Of a DNA stretch of 64,000 nt, positions 35,106 to 48,100 are shown piece after piece. How positions within the stretch are numbered: position 1 is the stretch's first letter; each line of letters begins with the position of its first letter. This DNA comes from Isoetes taiwanensis. Taxonomy: Eukaryota; Streptophyta; Lycopodiopsida; Isoetales; Isoetaceae. The notes beneath the pieces are model-generated. The model ran no database searches. It was not told the DNA's origin and worked only from the letters and a program-made list of their open reading frames with translations. The stretch is taken from positions 390,280 through 454,279 of the forward strand of contig JAJEKV010000046.1 of NCBI GenBank assembly GCA_021234155.1, given 5' to 3'. The position numbers and the translations under genes were made by a program.

Positions 35106-38100
35106 CTAGTAAGGGTGCCCAGCGTTGCTGGGCATAATTTTGGAAGCTATAAATGTTGGGAACTTGTGCATTTGCATATTCAGTAACTTTTAGACCATTG
35201 GAACTGTGCACGTGCATACAATAACTTTTAAGCCATTGGATCATTTAGGGAACCTGTAAATTGCAAGTAGCCATGTCTATGAGATGTTGATGTCTATGGG
35301 TTGTTGATGTCATATGTTGGGATCAAGAAGGACTCCATTAGGCAGGTACTCTAGAACATGCAATCTGAAAGCCTACATGTTGCATAGACCTAAATATCTG
35401 GAATGAGTTCTTTAAATAAAAGACGAATGGCATCATGACCATGCCTGTTTATGCTTGCAAGCAATAGTGTCAATGATGTGTGATCATGTTTAGACATTCT
35501 CCTATATCTATGGGCTCCACATTTCCATACATGCTAATAACTTTATTGCAATTAACACGTAGGTCACAACTATTTTGTACAATGCTTTCATATATATGCT
35601 TACCCTTTGGCAAAATTGCAGTGCATGCATCAAACATGACCATGTAAGTTGGTTGTGTATATGCTTACTGTTTGGCAAAATTGTAGGGCATGCATCAAGC
35701 ATGACCATGTAAGTAGGTTCGATGTAAGTTGGTTTTGTTGGAACTATACTTTCTAAGCATTTCTTGAAGAAGTTGTTTGTGCATTATGAGTTTGCCTTGT
35801 CATACTTTAAATTTCCACATCTGTACATATTTGTGAGTGCGGCACCAACAAAAAGATCTACCCCTAAGCCGTCAAATGTGATGGATGGCTTCATGTACTC
35901 TCTTGCCCTCAGCAAGGGGCTTCATGTAGCCCTTAGCAAGGTTTTCAGGCCCTGGTCAAGGTTTTCAAGCCCTGAACATGTACCAAGGAAAGTCATGCCC
36001 AAATTTTTACCATACAACTTTATGAGATTGTTCCCAATTTAACATCCATATTACTTTATGAGATTGTTCCCAATTTAACGTCCATATTTAAGTTGTGCTT
36101 TTTGTATTGTGCTTTTTGTGTTATTTCCATAAGCCAATGTTTATAATCCAGAGGTTAGAAAGTAATATAATCTTTCGTCTTACATAGTTATTTGGGGTCA
36201 TGCTCACTTTTTGCGACTCCAATTTTGCAATCCTAGAATCACTTGCATTTATTTTTCTCTTTCTGTTGTAATTTTCTAAACTTTGGGTTATGAGATTGAA
36301 ATAGCCAAAGAGGGTACTTGGAGTTATTTTGGGCTAAATTTTAGATTATCTTAAGGTAGATCTTTGCTTCTTAGATGCATATGCTACGTTTAATGATGTG
36401 TGATAGCCAACACGGATGTTTTGCGGTGATTAAATCTAGTTAAATCTATCTTGCTTCCAGGGAAATGCATTATCATTTGGACATCATAGTTTAGTTGCTC
36501 AAGTATAATCAATTAATATAACCAAACTGATGTAGATCATAGCTTGAACTTCTTGTACACTTCTATTATTGATGCTAATAATAGTGGAAATCGAAAGAGA
36601 ATGGAAGAAAGACCCTATAAAGCCATGCACCTCTTCTTAGAAGTAAAATTAGTCTACCGATAGAATTCCGCAATACATCCTCACAATAATGCTCAAAATT
36701 TCTGCAAGAGCCAAATCAAAATAGTTTAAACAAAATTCAGCAATACATCCGCAAATAATGCTCGAGTCTTGGTGTGGGCAAGCCGTAATAATTTAGAGCC
36801 TTACATTTGTGACACATGCCCAACATGTTTTTTAATTTCAACTGAATCACTTGCTTTGTAACGTGACCACCTTTGCCAGGGGCAGCGGTTTGAAACCGAT
36901 ATGGATACACACGTTTAGGAACCGGATTCTCATGTCAACATGCCTTTAAACTTTAAACCCTTCGTCCTTGTAGTCATAAAATAACCAATGAAAAAAATAA
37001 AATAAAATGCTCAAACTTTCTACGATAACGAAATGATTAGATTCTCACTTAATTAGCAAGGTCCTTTAGCATGAAAAATGGCATTTAAGCCGGAGTGCAA
37101 AACATGGCCCGCAAGAATATTCTATATTCATCTCGCTTCTTGGAAAGCCCATGAGTCGATCGCATTAAAACGGGCGAAAAAAATGACATGTTGCAAAGAA
37201 AAGAACATCTTTGGAACGATTCCGCCCAAGAAGGGGACTCTCATTCTGCTTTTGTTCAATCAAGGAAATAGGTAAGGATCGTATCTGGGTTGTTTGTTTT
37301 CGTGATAAAAAGAAACAGAGCTGTTGCACATGTTTAACTGATTGCTTCAGATGCCTTGTACAATCACATGATGACATCCTGTCCATATAAAAGTTGAAAG
37401 AGATACAAAGGACTTTTTATAAAGCAGAGCAACTAACCTGTATGCGTAGCAACAAGTAGGGCAATTTTAATGTCATGTTATGTCCGGCATGACGAAAAAT
37501 GACGTGAGTGTAGCCAAAAACATTTACAAACCTTGTTGATGTCCTTGCAAGCATGGCCTTACCTGTAAGTCAATATAAAAGAAAGATTAATTTTCACCAA
37601 TCCATGTCTTAGAATCCATTTTTGACTCTTGCCTAGCATTTATAGAATGCAATTTTTCCATCAATAGCACATTGTTTTCTCCAATCTACACCACATGAGA
37701 AGGCCCCAAAGAAAGCCACTAAAACTCTGCTTTTTGGCGTTAGGACTAAGATTGCCAAGCTTTGCAACTAAGAGTAACCGTGTCATGCTCCCTCTTTTTG
37801 TAAGAAGAATCATGAGTAAGGCGGCCGCCTTTGGCTTACCTCGACCTCGACCTCGACCTCGACTGTTAATATTAGTAGGCATGGAAATTAAAGAGAGATG
37901 AAGGTAAAATATCATGCAGGGCATTCACCTTAAGATTCTCAGGATTGAGCAGGGCATTCACCTTAAGATTCTCAGGATTGAGCAGGGCATTCACCTTAAG
38001 ATTCTCAGGATTGAGCCGTTTACTTAAATGGCCCCCGCACCTTTTATCCTGAAATTGATTTACGATTCTTGCAAATGGTTAACCCGCATAAAACAACAGA

Positions 38101-38827
38101 TGCAACTAAGGCATTATTTCAAATGCATCATGCAAGAAGATATTACTGGCGATTTCAAACGCACAAAAAACATCACGACTCCAACTAATGGAATCACGTG
38201 CTATCACTGGATTGATTCGAACTGAACCATCGAAGCGATCCTTCCATTATGCAGATCCTCTAACCTTGCCAAATCCAAAATTTTCTGTTCTGCTTGATGA
38301 TCTCGCCCTAACCGCGAGTTTGCTTGCATGAGCAACTAAAATAGGTCTCACCATAAAATACTACTAAACCCTAACCGCACCGGTTTGTTCTTATGATTAT
38401 CGGCATTGCTCTTCTTATGATTCCTTGCTAAACCTCGCCACTTATCCTCCGAAGCTACCATAATGGGCCTGGCCAAAACCAAACCAAATAAAAGCGGCGG
38501 GGAAAATCCCAAAACACCCATAGTGCGGAGCAAGATCCGTTGCTTGCTCGGTTGAGGGTCCAAAGCCGGGCCGATCTGGCGAGCCATGAGAGAGCCGCTT
38601 AGGGATTCGTCCGGGAGGTGCCGAGTAGCCTCGCTCCTTACCGCCATGGATACTGCTGCAATCGTCGCCGCCTCGGGGCCACCCTCGCTAACCCTAGCAA
38701 AAAAAAAAAAAAACCCAAGTTTTAAGAATATGACGTGGCATCATCTCCTCCATTGGCTTGATCAAATCTGGAGCGTCCAAATTAGGGTTTGGGTCCAACA
38801 CTTACACAATAACATTATAATATAAGA
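35106..38827 (-). mobile_element. Helitron copy 2 (non-autonomous, 3722 bp)
   Basis: Same termini as copy 1: CTAG at 35106-35109, hairpin at 35116-35134, and 5' TC at 38827-38826 on the minus strand, between host A (35105) and T (38828). It is near-identical to copy 1 over its whole length except for clusters of small differences at CAG/CTG sites. It includes the 33-bp triplication (37918-38016) and, near the minus-strand 5' end, an open frame of 99 codons (38348-38647) that could be a captured first exon. A short arginine/glycine run (RGRGRGRGKP, about 37840-37870) is encoded on the minus strand. No transposition genes. Confidence 0.88.
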
Positions 38828-38920
38828 TAGTTATTGGGTTAATAGGGTTAATAGATTGTATTATTGTGTTAATAGGGTTAGGCTAATAGGGTTAATAGGG
38901 TTTATTATTGGGTGGCACGC
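38828..38920. repeat. TTAATAGGG-like degenerate repeat array, right part
   Basis: Continues the array interrupted at 35105. Joining 35105 to 38828 restores the rhythm AATAGTTA|A|TAGTTATTGGG. Confidence 0.8.
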
Positions 38921-39000
38921 CTTTTCAGATTTTACATTATGGCAATAAGATTTTTCATTAAGGTTTATCATTAAGGTTTTGGCGGGCATTATGGCTCTGC

Positions 39001-39384
39001 ATGCAACTATATAATCCGACCTCCATCTCCTTCGACTTGCATCTCCTTCGACCTCCATCTCCTTCGCCTTCTACTTCTTTCAATCTGTCAGAATGGCCCG
39101 GACCAAGACCACTGGATGAATCTGTCGGATCCGGATCTGTGGGTTCCGACTCCGACCCTTCCGAGCATTCTGGCGGTTCTGGCACCACAATGAATATTGT
39201 GGCTCGATTTTCCTGTGCAGAGGTGTCTCGCCTGCGAGAAATAGGAGCTTACCTTTCTAAAAAGGTTTTGCAGTGGGTTGATCGGGTGCATGTCAATGAA
39301 GAGCGACTGTTGGAGATGAAAATTTTTGCTGAAGACAATGAACTGTTCGTGGAGCTGAAGAAGCCTCCTCCTGGACACGTCTAG
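39001..39384 (+). CDS. small ORF, Ser/Pro-rich N-terminus, unidentified
   Basis: A 127-codon plus frame. The first ~55 residues are Pro/Ser/Gly-rich low complexity. The part from an internal Met (39190) reads NIVARFSCAEVSRLREIGAY and onward to VELKKPPPGHV, which looks like genuine globular protein with amphipathic helices. A shorter protein from 39190 is the alternative. The sequence just downstream (39440-39600) has a UTR-like character. No family recognised. Confidence 0.35.
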   Translation: MQLYNPTSISFDLHLLRPPSPSPSTSFNLSEWPGPRPLDESVGSGSVGSDSDPSEHSGGSGTTMNIVARFSCAEVSRLREIGAYLSKKVLQWVDRVHVNEERLLEMKIFAEDNELFVELKKPPPGHV

Positions 39385-39502
39385 TGGCTTGTTGATCTCA
39401 ATAGTATCCTAGGTTTTTGCTTTCACGGCTATGTATATGAAATCCCCCGGGCTCCTTAACTTATGTTGTGAACTCCGTAAAGTCTGATGTAAACTTTTGG
39501 CC

Positions 39503-39600
39503 GAGATGTTTTTTTTTGTGAATGATATGTAAACTGGCCTATATCGAGATGTTTTTTTCTGTGAATGATATGTAAACTGGCCTATATGTAAACTGGCTTG
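39503..39600. repeat. ~55-bp tandem duplication (ATGATATGTAAACTGGCCTATAT)
   Basis: The unit GAGATGTTTTTTT..GTGAATGATATGTAAACTGGCC appears twice (about 39503 and 39546), and its last 15 bp appear a third time near 39584. Confidence 0.8.
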
Positions 39601-39858
39601 GGCAGCTTGTGACGGTTCCTTTTTATGTGAATCCCATGTGAATACATAATATGATATGATATGGTTTCTGAAATTTTGTCTCTTGATTTCTGACTGCAAC
39701 ATATATTCAGGTTAGGTAGTTTGAAAGTATTGTTTAGAAGTATAGTTTGTAGGAAAAATCGTGCAGTTATCATATGAAATCTCTTTTTTCTATTACTTTA
39801 CAGGAAATTAAAGATCTGTAGGTAGGGTTTAGGGTTATTCATTTGATACATCAGATCA
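39601..39858. other. AT-rich spacer
   Basis: No gene. Separates the small ORF from the end of the transposase-like gene on the other strand. Confidence 0.4.
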
Positions 39859-42800
39859 ATACAGTGCTTTACGAGCTGTGTTTAAATGTTTATAACCCTT
39901 ATAATTGCTAAAAAAGTTTTCGCACACGTCCGATCCTGTGCACTGTAAGGGCAACTCTAAATGCCCAAATTTATCCCTGAAATACTTAATGAGCAACACA
40001 ACAAAATGACATGACAATTGCACATCTATGAAGGTTTCCCGACTAATGAAGTTTCTACTCAACGAATACGTGCTTTGGTCCCTCAACCATAGCCTCCAAA
40101 GTCTGTTATGAAAAAGAACTTGAATCATTAGCAAATTCCCAGAATTTCAGTTAACAATCCAAACTAAAAGAAGCAAAAGCTATTCTTGCACACCTAAAAA
40201 AAAAAAGAAAACTATTGCAGCAGCCTTAACCCTTGCTCTCAGGTCCATAGTAGGTGACAAGAAGATGTCAATATAGGTCGCCACAATTTCCAAATAAACT
40301 TTTGTCCCCAAATTCCGAGATGGTGGGCCCCAAGTAGCCACCATTTAGAGGTCGTCCAAGCACCCTTGAACCTTTCTAGAGGCAAGGCGTTGGGCAGCCC
40401 TCCAGTTTTGCCTATCCTGCTGCTTCACATCTCCAAGTTCCAGCCCATGCCTCCCTTGGCATAACTCAAAGACATGGTGTATGTCATTAAGAGTGACTAG
40501 CTCGTTCCCTAAGTACAATCTTCTAGATGCACTGTCCAACGGATTAACAAGCTTCTTGCCATTGTGCACGAAATCTTGATCATGCAGCCCATAAACATCA
40601 TCATTAATTGATGCACTTAAAGGCCAACCAATCCATGGCACTTCAAATGTAGAGTCCTTAGAGCCCTTTGATGTGTAGTCCTCAAACATGCATGCTCTTC
40701 GTCTTGAATCTCCATCCGAGCCGGGCGATTAGAGGGCCAACAACCATTCTCAAGTGTGCATTCCACAACTCCTGGATTCGGTTCCACTGACGTCTTACTT
40801 CAAGGTGATCGAATCTATTACACATAAGAATAATAGCAAGGACAAGCTTGGGCAGCTTCTTGTGCAAGGGGTTTACAATAAGGACTCTTGCATAGTGAGA
40901 AATCACATTCTCCTCGAAGGCCTTCGTAATGACATTGTAGCCCTCTTCATTGGAGCCAACAATCACCTCAAATGTGCCATTGTAGACATGTCCTTCCTTC
41001 TTTCCACAAAAGCCAAGTAAACAATCAGCTCTAGGAATCCAACGAACAGCCCTCTTCACGACGGTCTCATCCTCGGCCACAATTGCTGGAATTCCACCGA
41101 AATCAAGCTGCTGGCGTTGCATGTGTCGAGAATAGGTTTGAGCAAGATGCTTGAATGTGTCTTCCCCGATACCGACTTTGTAAAAGAAGCTTTCTCGTAG
41201 AGCGCATCGTGGTGGACATACTTGGGCACCACAAAGTTTAGAGAAAGAAAATTGTGCATTCTTCTCCCTCCCAAATCTTTATTGTTTCAAACAATGCTTT
41301 CATGGTTTTCTCTATATCTTCTTTTATGGCCGGTCTGATTATGTTTTGAGCTATGTCCCTTAAAAATCCCACAAAGCTGGCCTACCACTAAATTTTCCTT
41401 GCCGATGTGCCTCCACTATGTCTTGGCAAAATCTGTTCACATTCTTTACGCTCATGGACTCCTCCAAACTTCCTCTAAGTGACCTTTCCTTCATTGACAA
41501 TGCCACAACTCTCATTCGGAAAACATTAACTCGCTTTTAACTTCCTTATCTTAGACCCAAAGAGACCTAGCCATTTTTAACCTCTATGCTATTCGGATAA
41601 TCTGATCTAATCACGTAATTTAGTAGTTCTAAGTCCCCTTGCTACCTTATCATCGGTTTGCCTATGCACTCTCATGTAAAAATCTTTTTCCTTGAATAGC
41701 GGCACAAAGTGAACATTGATAATTAACAAAGGGTTCACCACTAAGGCTAACCCTCTTGCACTTCGTACGCCTAAACGTGCCACTAACATGGATTACATCC
41801 TGCCCAACCACTAATGTATGCTGCAATGTAGATTCACAATACCATTTTGTTCCCATTTTCAGCTCATGCAGAAAGGGTCTTAAATCCTTGGCTTTATCTC
41901 CATACTTCCCACCATACTTATATTTGTTTTGCCAAAAGCCCCAACATAGTAAAGCCAAAGATGTTTTACATTGGGGAAAGACAACGAAGTCTAAATAATC
42001 TACAAACTTACAATACAATAAATGTTACAAGGCAGTTTTGTATACTCACGTGAACTATTACTTGATGATGCTTGGCTGCTCGTAGATGGAGGGGTCGTTG
42101 CAAAACAAGGCAAAGTAAAAATCAGTAAGAAAAACAAGGTAGAGGAGGTAAAGGAGCAAAGTAAAAATCAGTAAGAAAAACAAGGTAGAATATGAACACT
42201 TGTAGCAAATAAAATGTAGTGCACCCTTTGCAAAAAACTTAAGCAAATTCCCTTGATTCGGTCTGGTTCAGCGATTTCTTGGGCCGCCCACCTCTTGTTC
42301 TTTGCTCATCTGAATCCTTCTCAATATTCATGACGGCATGCACGTGCCTCTTTGAGAGAATATGGTCTTTCATATGGCCAACGAGACTTCCAGATTTGGG
42401 AAACAGCTCAAGGAGCCTTTCACACATGACACAAATGATAATGAATGTCTTCAACCCTTACAAATCCACCACCAATGGTATTCTCAGAAAGCTTAAACAC
42501 AACATCAATACTCTAGTTTCCTCTTGAAACTTTGCAATGGCAGCAGAAAACGTACTTTCAACTAGAGCTTGGTTCTCTTTGGACACATGCAACTCTTCCT
42601 CTTCATTACAAGGCTGATCCTCCTTTTCCTCAATCTGCAGACCCCCCGGCAGACCCTTTTCCTCACGCTTGAGGTTACGCTCATAATTCTCGGCATGGCC
42701 CTTGGAATTTAGATGGCTGCGTTCAAAGTTACACATGGTATCATCTCCACCTTTCCCATATTTCTTTTCACATTCAAGACACCAAATAGAAAATACTGCT

Positions 42801-43363
42801 TTACCATGGACATCATAAGAGCACAATTCAAACCTGTCCTTTCGATTTCTTTGCTTCAACTTCCTGCTCAACTTCTTCACGGCATGTTGCCATCTGGCAA
42901 CATCAAATTTAGTTGCTAACTTGGATAGCAGCTTGCCCTTTGCTGAATTCAGATCTGGCACATCATCTAAAAAGGAAGCATTTTCAACTAGATGGAGTTC
43001 ATCATCGTTTACCTCTTCATTGGTCTGATCCTCGGCTATGATGCTTTCGGTCTATCATCACAAATTGGTGATTTAGAGATGCAATGCTTTCAACTGCAGT
43101 CCTTTGCCTTTTATGTGCATGCTCCCCAACCACCTTGATAGTAATCTCGTCAGTAGAAACCTTAAACCTTAGCTCCTGCCTTGGTGTGAAGGCCACTTCC
43201 CTATCTCCAAGAAATACAAATTCTTTTTCATCCTCTAGCAACCTGTCCCGCCTTATTTCGCTTTAGACATCCACATAAGTGCACTCGTGGAGACGATGAC
43301 AAGGCCAAGGTCGGGCACAACTCCACACCCATCATTCAACTTGATGACTACTGTCTTCTCCAT
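39859..43363 (-). pseudogene. DDE-type transposase-like gene with C2H2-like zinc fingers, decayed
   Basis: Consecutive minus-strand blocks form one long protein. It starts MEKTVVIKLNDGCG at 43363, followed by a basic segment (43241-43020) and two zinc-finger-like regions. The first is IWCLECEKKYG ... SHLNSKGH in 42961-42455 and the second is CVMCERLLELFPKSG ... HMKDHILSKRH in 42454-42242. Then come C-rich 42018-41662 and a core with IVAEDETVVKRAVRW ... LLGFCG (Asp codon 41069-41071), VNPLHKKLP, VGPLIAR and, one frame shifted at about 40722, SDGDSRRR. Further blocks contain LHDQDFVHNGKKLVNPLD, TKVYLEIVATYIDIF and, at the end, CTGSDVCENFFSNYKG. The DE(T/M) motif before a GF and the late TG-D-x-C-E-x-F-F-S motif recall the first Asp and last Glu regions of P-element/Kolobok-like transposases. 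Several frameshifts inactivate it as written. Confidence 0.5.
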
Positions 43364-43860
43364 TTTTGTCAACCTGCAAATAAGAAGCATCAAATATTAG
43401 AGCAGAAATATGCAGACCCAAAAACTTGTAGAAAGGGCCGAAATGGAGGCACGGGAATCTCAGCAACAGAACTAAACAGACGAATCCTCAACAATGTCTT
43501 GTGTGTTTCAGAAAAAAAGTACTTCTAATACGTTGATAAGAAACTATAAAAACAGGTTTTCTGAGGCAAAAACTGTACAGGGAAAAAAAATTTCAAAACA
43601 TAACTCCGAAAATGCAAGCACCCTTAAACGTATCTGTCCGGCATTGATCAAAGCATCTAAGCCCCCCAAAACGTATTTCTAAGTCCCTCCATCTGCAGTG
43701 AAAGCGCCCTGAAACCGTGGATATACAGCAGGTCCGGCGCCAAAACGTAAGACGCTCCTTAGGTATATGTACTTGAAAATGGCAAAAAAACCCCTTCATC
43801 GCCCACGCACATGTTTTGTACGGAAAAACAGGGTGAACCCCCTGGGGTTCTCATCCGAGC
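43364..43860. other. sequence upstream of the transposase-like gene
   Basis: Non-coding, AT-rich; possible 5' region of the minus-strand transposase-like gene. No terminal inverted repeat was recognised. Confidence 0.3.
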
Positions 43861-43988
43861 ACTACTTCAGGAGTTAGACCACATTCACATCGCACCCGAA
43901 ACCATTAGACCACCTGGTACTAATAAATGTGGCTGAGAAACAGCCTATCCCTATTGTCAATGCTAAACACTATTTGATTATAAAATAC

Positions 43989-45162
43989 ACATTCTAGGGA
44001 AAGGTCCTTATGCACAAATATCAACATCCCATGGGGAAACAAACTGATGAATCCCAAAATGAGTGAAGAGGGGAACAAAATGATGAACCCCAAATGGATA
44101 AAATCAACAAACACAACCTCACCCGATATATAAGATAATTGTATACAATAAGTACAGGCCCCCACGTAGAACATCTAGAAGGCCGCTGTACGGTAATGCT
44201 CCCAAACTGCAACAAATGCGAAAATTAGGTCGCGCCACCCATCCAAGCAGTGACTCAAATCCGCCCCGCTAAGATACCGCTCCATGCGACCCACCTGGCC
44301 ACTTGTATAAAACACAGCCCCATGCACATCAGAGAGCTCCAAACTGCAAGACCAAACCACATATGATTGTCAACTGTGTTAGGAGCCATCTACGGGCCAA
44401 GAGTAAGCAAGCTGCAAAGTGGGACTAGAAATACAAGAGCACAATATCAAAATGGAAAAGATGATCCGTGAGGATCCCCTCCCTCATGAGGCTCTGTAGC
44501 CGAGATCGAAAAATATAGGCTCGACCGAGAAGCATATAAAAAGCAGCTACATGCACATGAACGAGCTCCAAACTGCAAGACCGAACCATATGCGACTATC
44601 AAATGTGTTAGAAGACATCCACGGGTCAAGAGTCAGCAAACTATAAAGTCGGAATAGAAATACAAGAGCATAATATCGAAAATTGAAGATATGATCCATA
44701 ATGATCCTCTCGAAGCCACGGGCTCTGTAGAGATAAGAAAAATATAGGCCCTACCGGGGGCTTCCCCTTGGTGCCCTCCGAAGCCATGTGCTGCCATTGG
44801 GAAAATGGAAAAGCCCATCGGCCAACACTGAAAAAAGTAAAACCCATATAGGAGAGTAAGAGGTGGGAGGGGGGGACTCCGTACAACAACAAGATTCAGC
44901 TCAGAGGAAACGCCGATGAGGAATGCAGGAAGACACAAGGCTTTTATGGGAGAAAAGGCTAAAGAAAGCATGCGCTATAGCAGGCTTGTGCCAAAGAAAG
45001 CCTGCACAAGCGTTATAGCAGGCTTGTGCCAAAAAGCTTGGATCCAAAAGCAGAGCTGGCGCCAAAACTGGCGTCCCTATCCCTAGAATGATGGTTCTCT
45101 TCTATATAAGAAGAGAACCATTGCATTCTAGGGAAAGGTCCTTATGCACAAATATCAACATC
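43989..45162. repeat. direct repeat of a ~40-bp word 1.13 kb apart
   Basis: CATTCTAGGGAAAGGTCCTT and the following ~20 bases (to ATATCAACATCC) occur at about 43991 and again at about 45124, nearly identical. The second copy abuts the hairpin at 45081-45133. The pair may mark the edges of an inserted or duplicated segment. Confidence 0.8.
45081..45133. repeat. 53-nt near-perfect hairpin
   Basis: CCCTAGAATG..GGTTCTCTTC on the left pairs with GAAGAGAACC..CATTCTAGGG on the right around a TATATAA loop, with one small bulge (AT versus CAAT). It is long enough to be a short foldback element or a small-RNA-like hairpin. Confidence 0.85.
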
Positions 45163-48100
45163 CGACACAAAGAGGAACCTCCCTCAAAGACCACGAGAGA
45201 TTGTAAGGCACACTGCTAGGAAAGTGTAACGATCATGAGATGAGGTGGGATGCCACTGCAAATAGAGGGGAACGGGGCGCAAGAAACCCTAAGACAATTG
45301 GACCGCATAAGGCAAAGAAGGCATGAAAATCGAACACAAACCAGACCAATGGCCACCACCAAAGCACATGAAATCAAATTGTAGAACCAACGTACCAACC
45401 AACTACAGAGACTATCTAACGATAAGACGCTATGGAAGTAAGAACAAACATACCTAGTTTATATTTTCCATGCAGAACAGACTCAAGAGACAATGCAAAC
45501 CCCATAATAAGAAAGACAAAAAACTATGCACCATGGAATGCATAAAAAGAGAAGACATCGAGACCGGACATAGTCAACAAGCTAACAAAGAGCCCCTGGA
45601 ACCAAAATCCAAGAATCAACGTATCATCAGTGAACTACAGTGAATACCATAATGACAAAACACTACAACAAACAAGGGCTAAAACCTAAACATATAAACT
45701 ACATGCATAACCAGTTCAAACAAACTTTCAAAATTAGAAACAACATAACCGACGGGAACAAGACAATAGGGACCCCAAGACACAAGAACAAAAAGGTTTC
45801 ATAAGGTGACAGAACAATTATGCAAATGAGAACACCGGTAGACGATGCCACAGAGACAGCGAGGATGGGATCAAGGCCAAGAAAAAGAATGGATGAAGAA
45901 AACTGAGTGCAACCTGAAACAAGAACAAATACCATTTGAGAATGCAAGACAACGGACCACAATAACCATTATAACATGCATGAATTTGCGAAGATGCAAC
46001 TGCATTTTGAAATTTAAAAATGCAGGCCAAATGGGAGAATGTCGCGGGAAAAAGGGAATACCAAACAACTCCTTTAGTTTGTAAGAGGTCAACACATAAA
46101 AGGCATGACGACTGGACCAACAAGGCAAGAAGAACTACGTCAAATCAAGGGGCAGACAAAGGAGGAATCAAGACAATAGCAGAGCAAAGATGTATCTCAA
46201 GGGATAAAATGGAAACAAGAGGAAAGGAACAAACATAGGGTGAAAAAAGACAAACAGGAGACCAGAATGAAATGGATAGAAAAAGGGATCGAGAACAGAG
46301 AAACAAAGCAAACGAGACAAAATGGCTGAGGGCACAAAAAGGAAATAACTAAAAGGCCCGCAGAGGCACTAATGAGACACTAAGAATCCATGACAAAGAG
46401 CGAGTATAGGCCCTCATAAGGGCATCCATGAGAACCATTGAGAACATATGAGAATATTAGAGTAAAAGAACAAATAGAGCAACAACAATAAATAGCAAGG
46501 ACTAAAATTCATGAATGTATACCCATATGCATAACCAATCCAAGCGAATTTTCAACGTAGAAACAACGATAGGGACCTTGAGACTCAAGTCCAATCTAGA
46601 GGATTGGAGCAAAGAACCCATTATGGTGAGAGAAAGATGGAGAAAGATGGGTGCTATATGACATCGTCGGAAGAAGCAAAGTTAAGAGAACAACTCGGTG
46701 AACAACTTGCAAATTTGGTTGACGAGGGTAAACCGGTCACTGAAACCAACAAGAATAAAAAAGGCTAAGCAAGGTGGATGAAACAACTGGGGTCAACCTA
46801 GTAAAACAACATAATGAATGGACACTACTAGGGCAAAAAGCACTATGATGAGTCAAGAGGCGGGCAAAGGAGGGAGTCAAGACAATAGAAGAGCAAAGAC
46901 GTTTCAAGAGATAAAATGAACAAACAAAGAGGAAAGGGACAAAATGCAAAATGAAAAAAGAAAGGAATGCGAGATTATAATGAAATGGATGGAATAAGGG
47001 ATTAGGAATAGAGAACAGAGAAAATTGAGACAAAGGAGCTAAGGCCACAAATGCAAATAAAGCCCTCAAAGGCATTCACGAGAAACTAAGAATCAATGAT
47101 CATCCATCAGGGCATCCAAAAGAACAATTGAGAACATATGAGAAACAAGCATGCACATATGTACCTATACATACACCTAGAAACAAAAACTCAAGAATCT
47201 TAGAGCAAAAAAGGAAAGCAAAACAAATGATCAGACAGATGGGAAAACTCAGAATAACTCGGACAAGCAGAGCAGCGTAACGACGTATGGAAGCTACTCA
47301 AGCACAACCCGGATTGCAAGAGCTAGGACTCAAGGGACACCATAAGAGCTCAACGAGACAACTGGAACAAAAGTCGACAAAAGGGAATAATGGACATCAT
47401 GTAGTAAAGGGAACGAGGAAAGGCAGTGGAAAGAAGCCAATGAACCAAAAGAATTGAAGGGGCACATGGCTAGGTGGTCATCACAAGTACATGGAACTAG
47501 CCACCTAAAGGAATATAAAAGAAGATTTGCAACTAAATGTTACAAGCACCAATGCAGCAAGAATGCAATAGCTCAACCCATACAAAATGTAAACTGAGAA
47601 ATGGCACTGACAAAAGCCATGTATACACAAGCCAAATGATTTTAGCAAATACCACCAATTGTAAAATTCCTGCAAAACGACCAAATGTAAGCGACCACCA
47701 CAAATGGTACCAATAGACCAACGACGGGAAACCCGAGATCCTCTCGGCAAAAAAGGGGCCACATCTAAGTATGGAAGCAAAGCGCATTAAAAGGACTAAT
47801 TGCGGTGAAAATAGAGAGCGTTATGGACCACAACCATGTCTCTGAGATTTGAAAGTGTCGAGAATAACCAAAAGCAACATGGCATGAACTAACATGAATC
47901 ACCAACTCATGACGAATGCAGCTAAGGAAAAGTTCATGAGTAGAAAAAATGCCAGGATATCCAAATGGAGAAGGTTATAAACAAGATACTAGAAATACAT
48001 TTCGCCACCAACAACTCGTATAAAGTCCTTAGGTCAAGTGCCAAAATGTCAACAAAAGGGGCAACCGCATGTGTTGATTAAATACCTGGATATAGTGAGG

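Noticed and set aside
27032-38827. LTR retrotransposon formed by the two near-identical 3.7 kb repeats as LTRs
   Set aside because: The repeats are in direct orientation but start CTAG and end GA, have a terminal hairpin and A|T flanks without duplication, and a third copy exists alone. The intervening sequence is a peptidase gene, not gag-pol.
34970-38920. Interstitial telomere
   Set aside because: The motif is TTAATAGGG-like and irregular, not plant TTTAGGG or another known telomere repeat.
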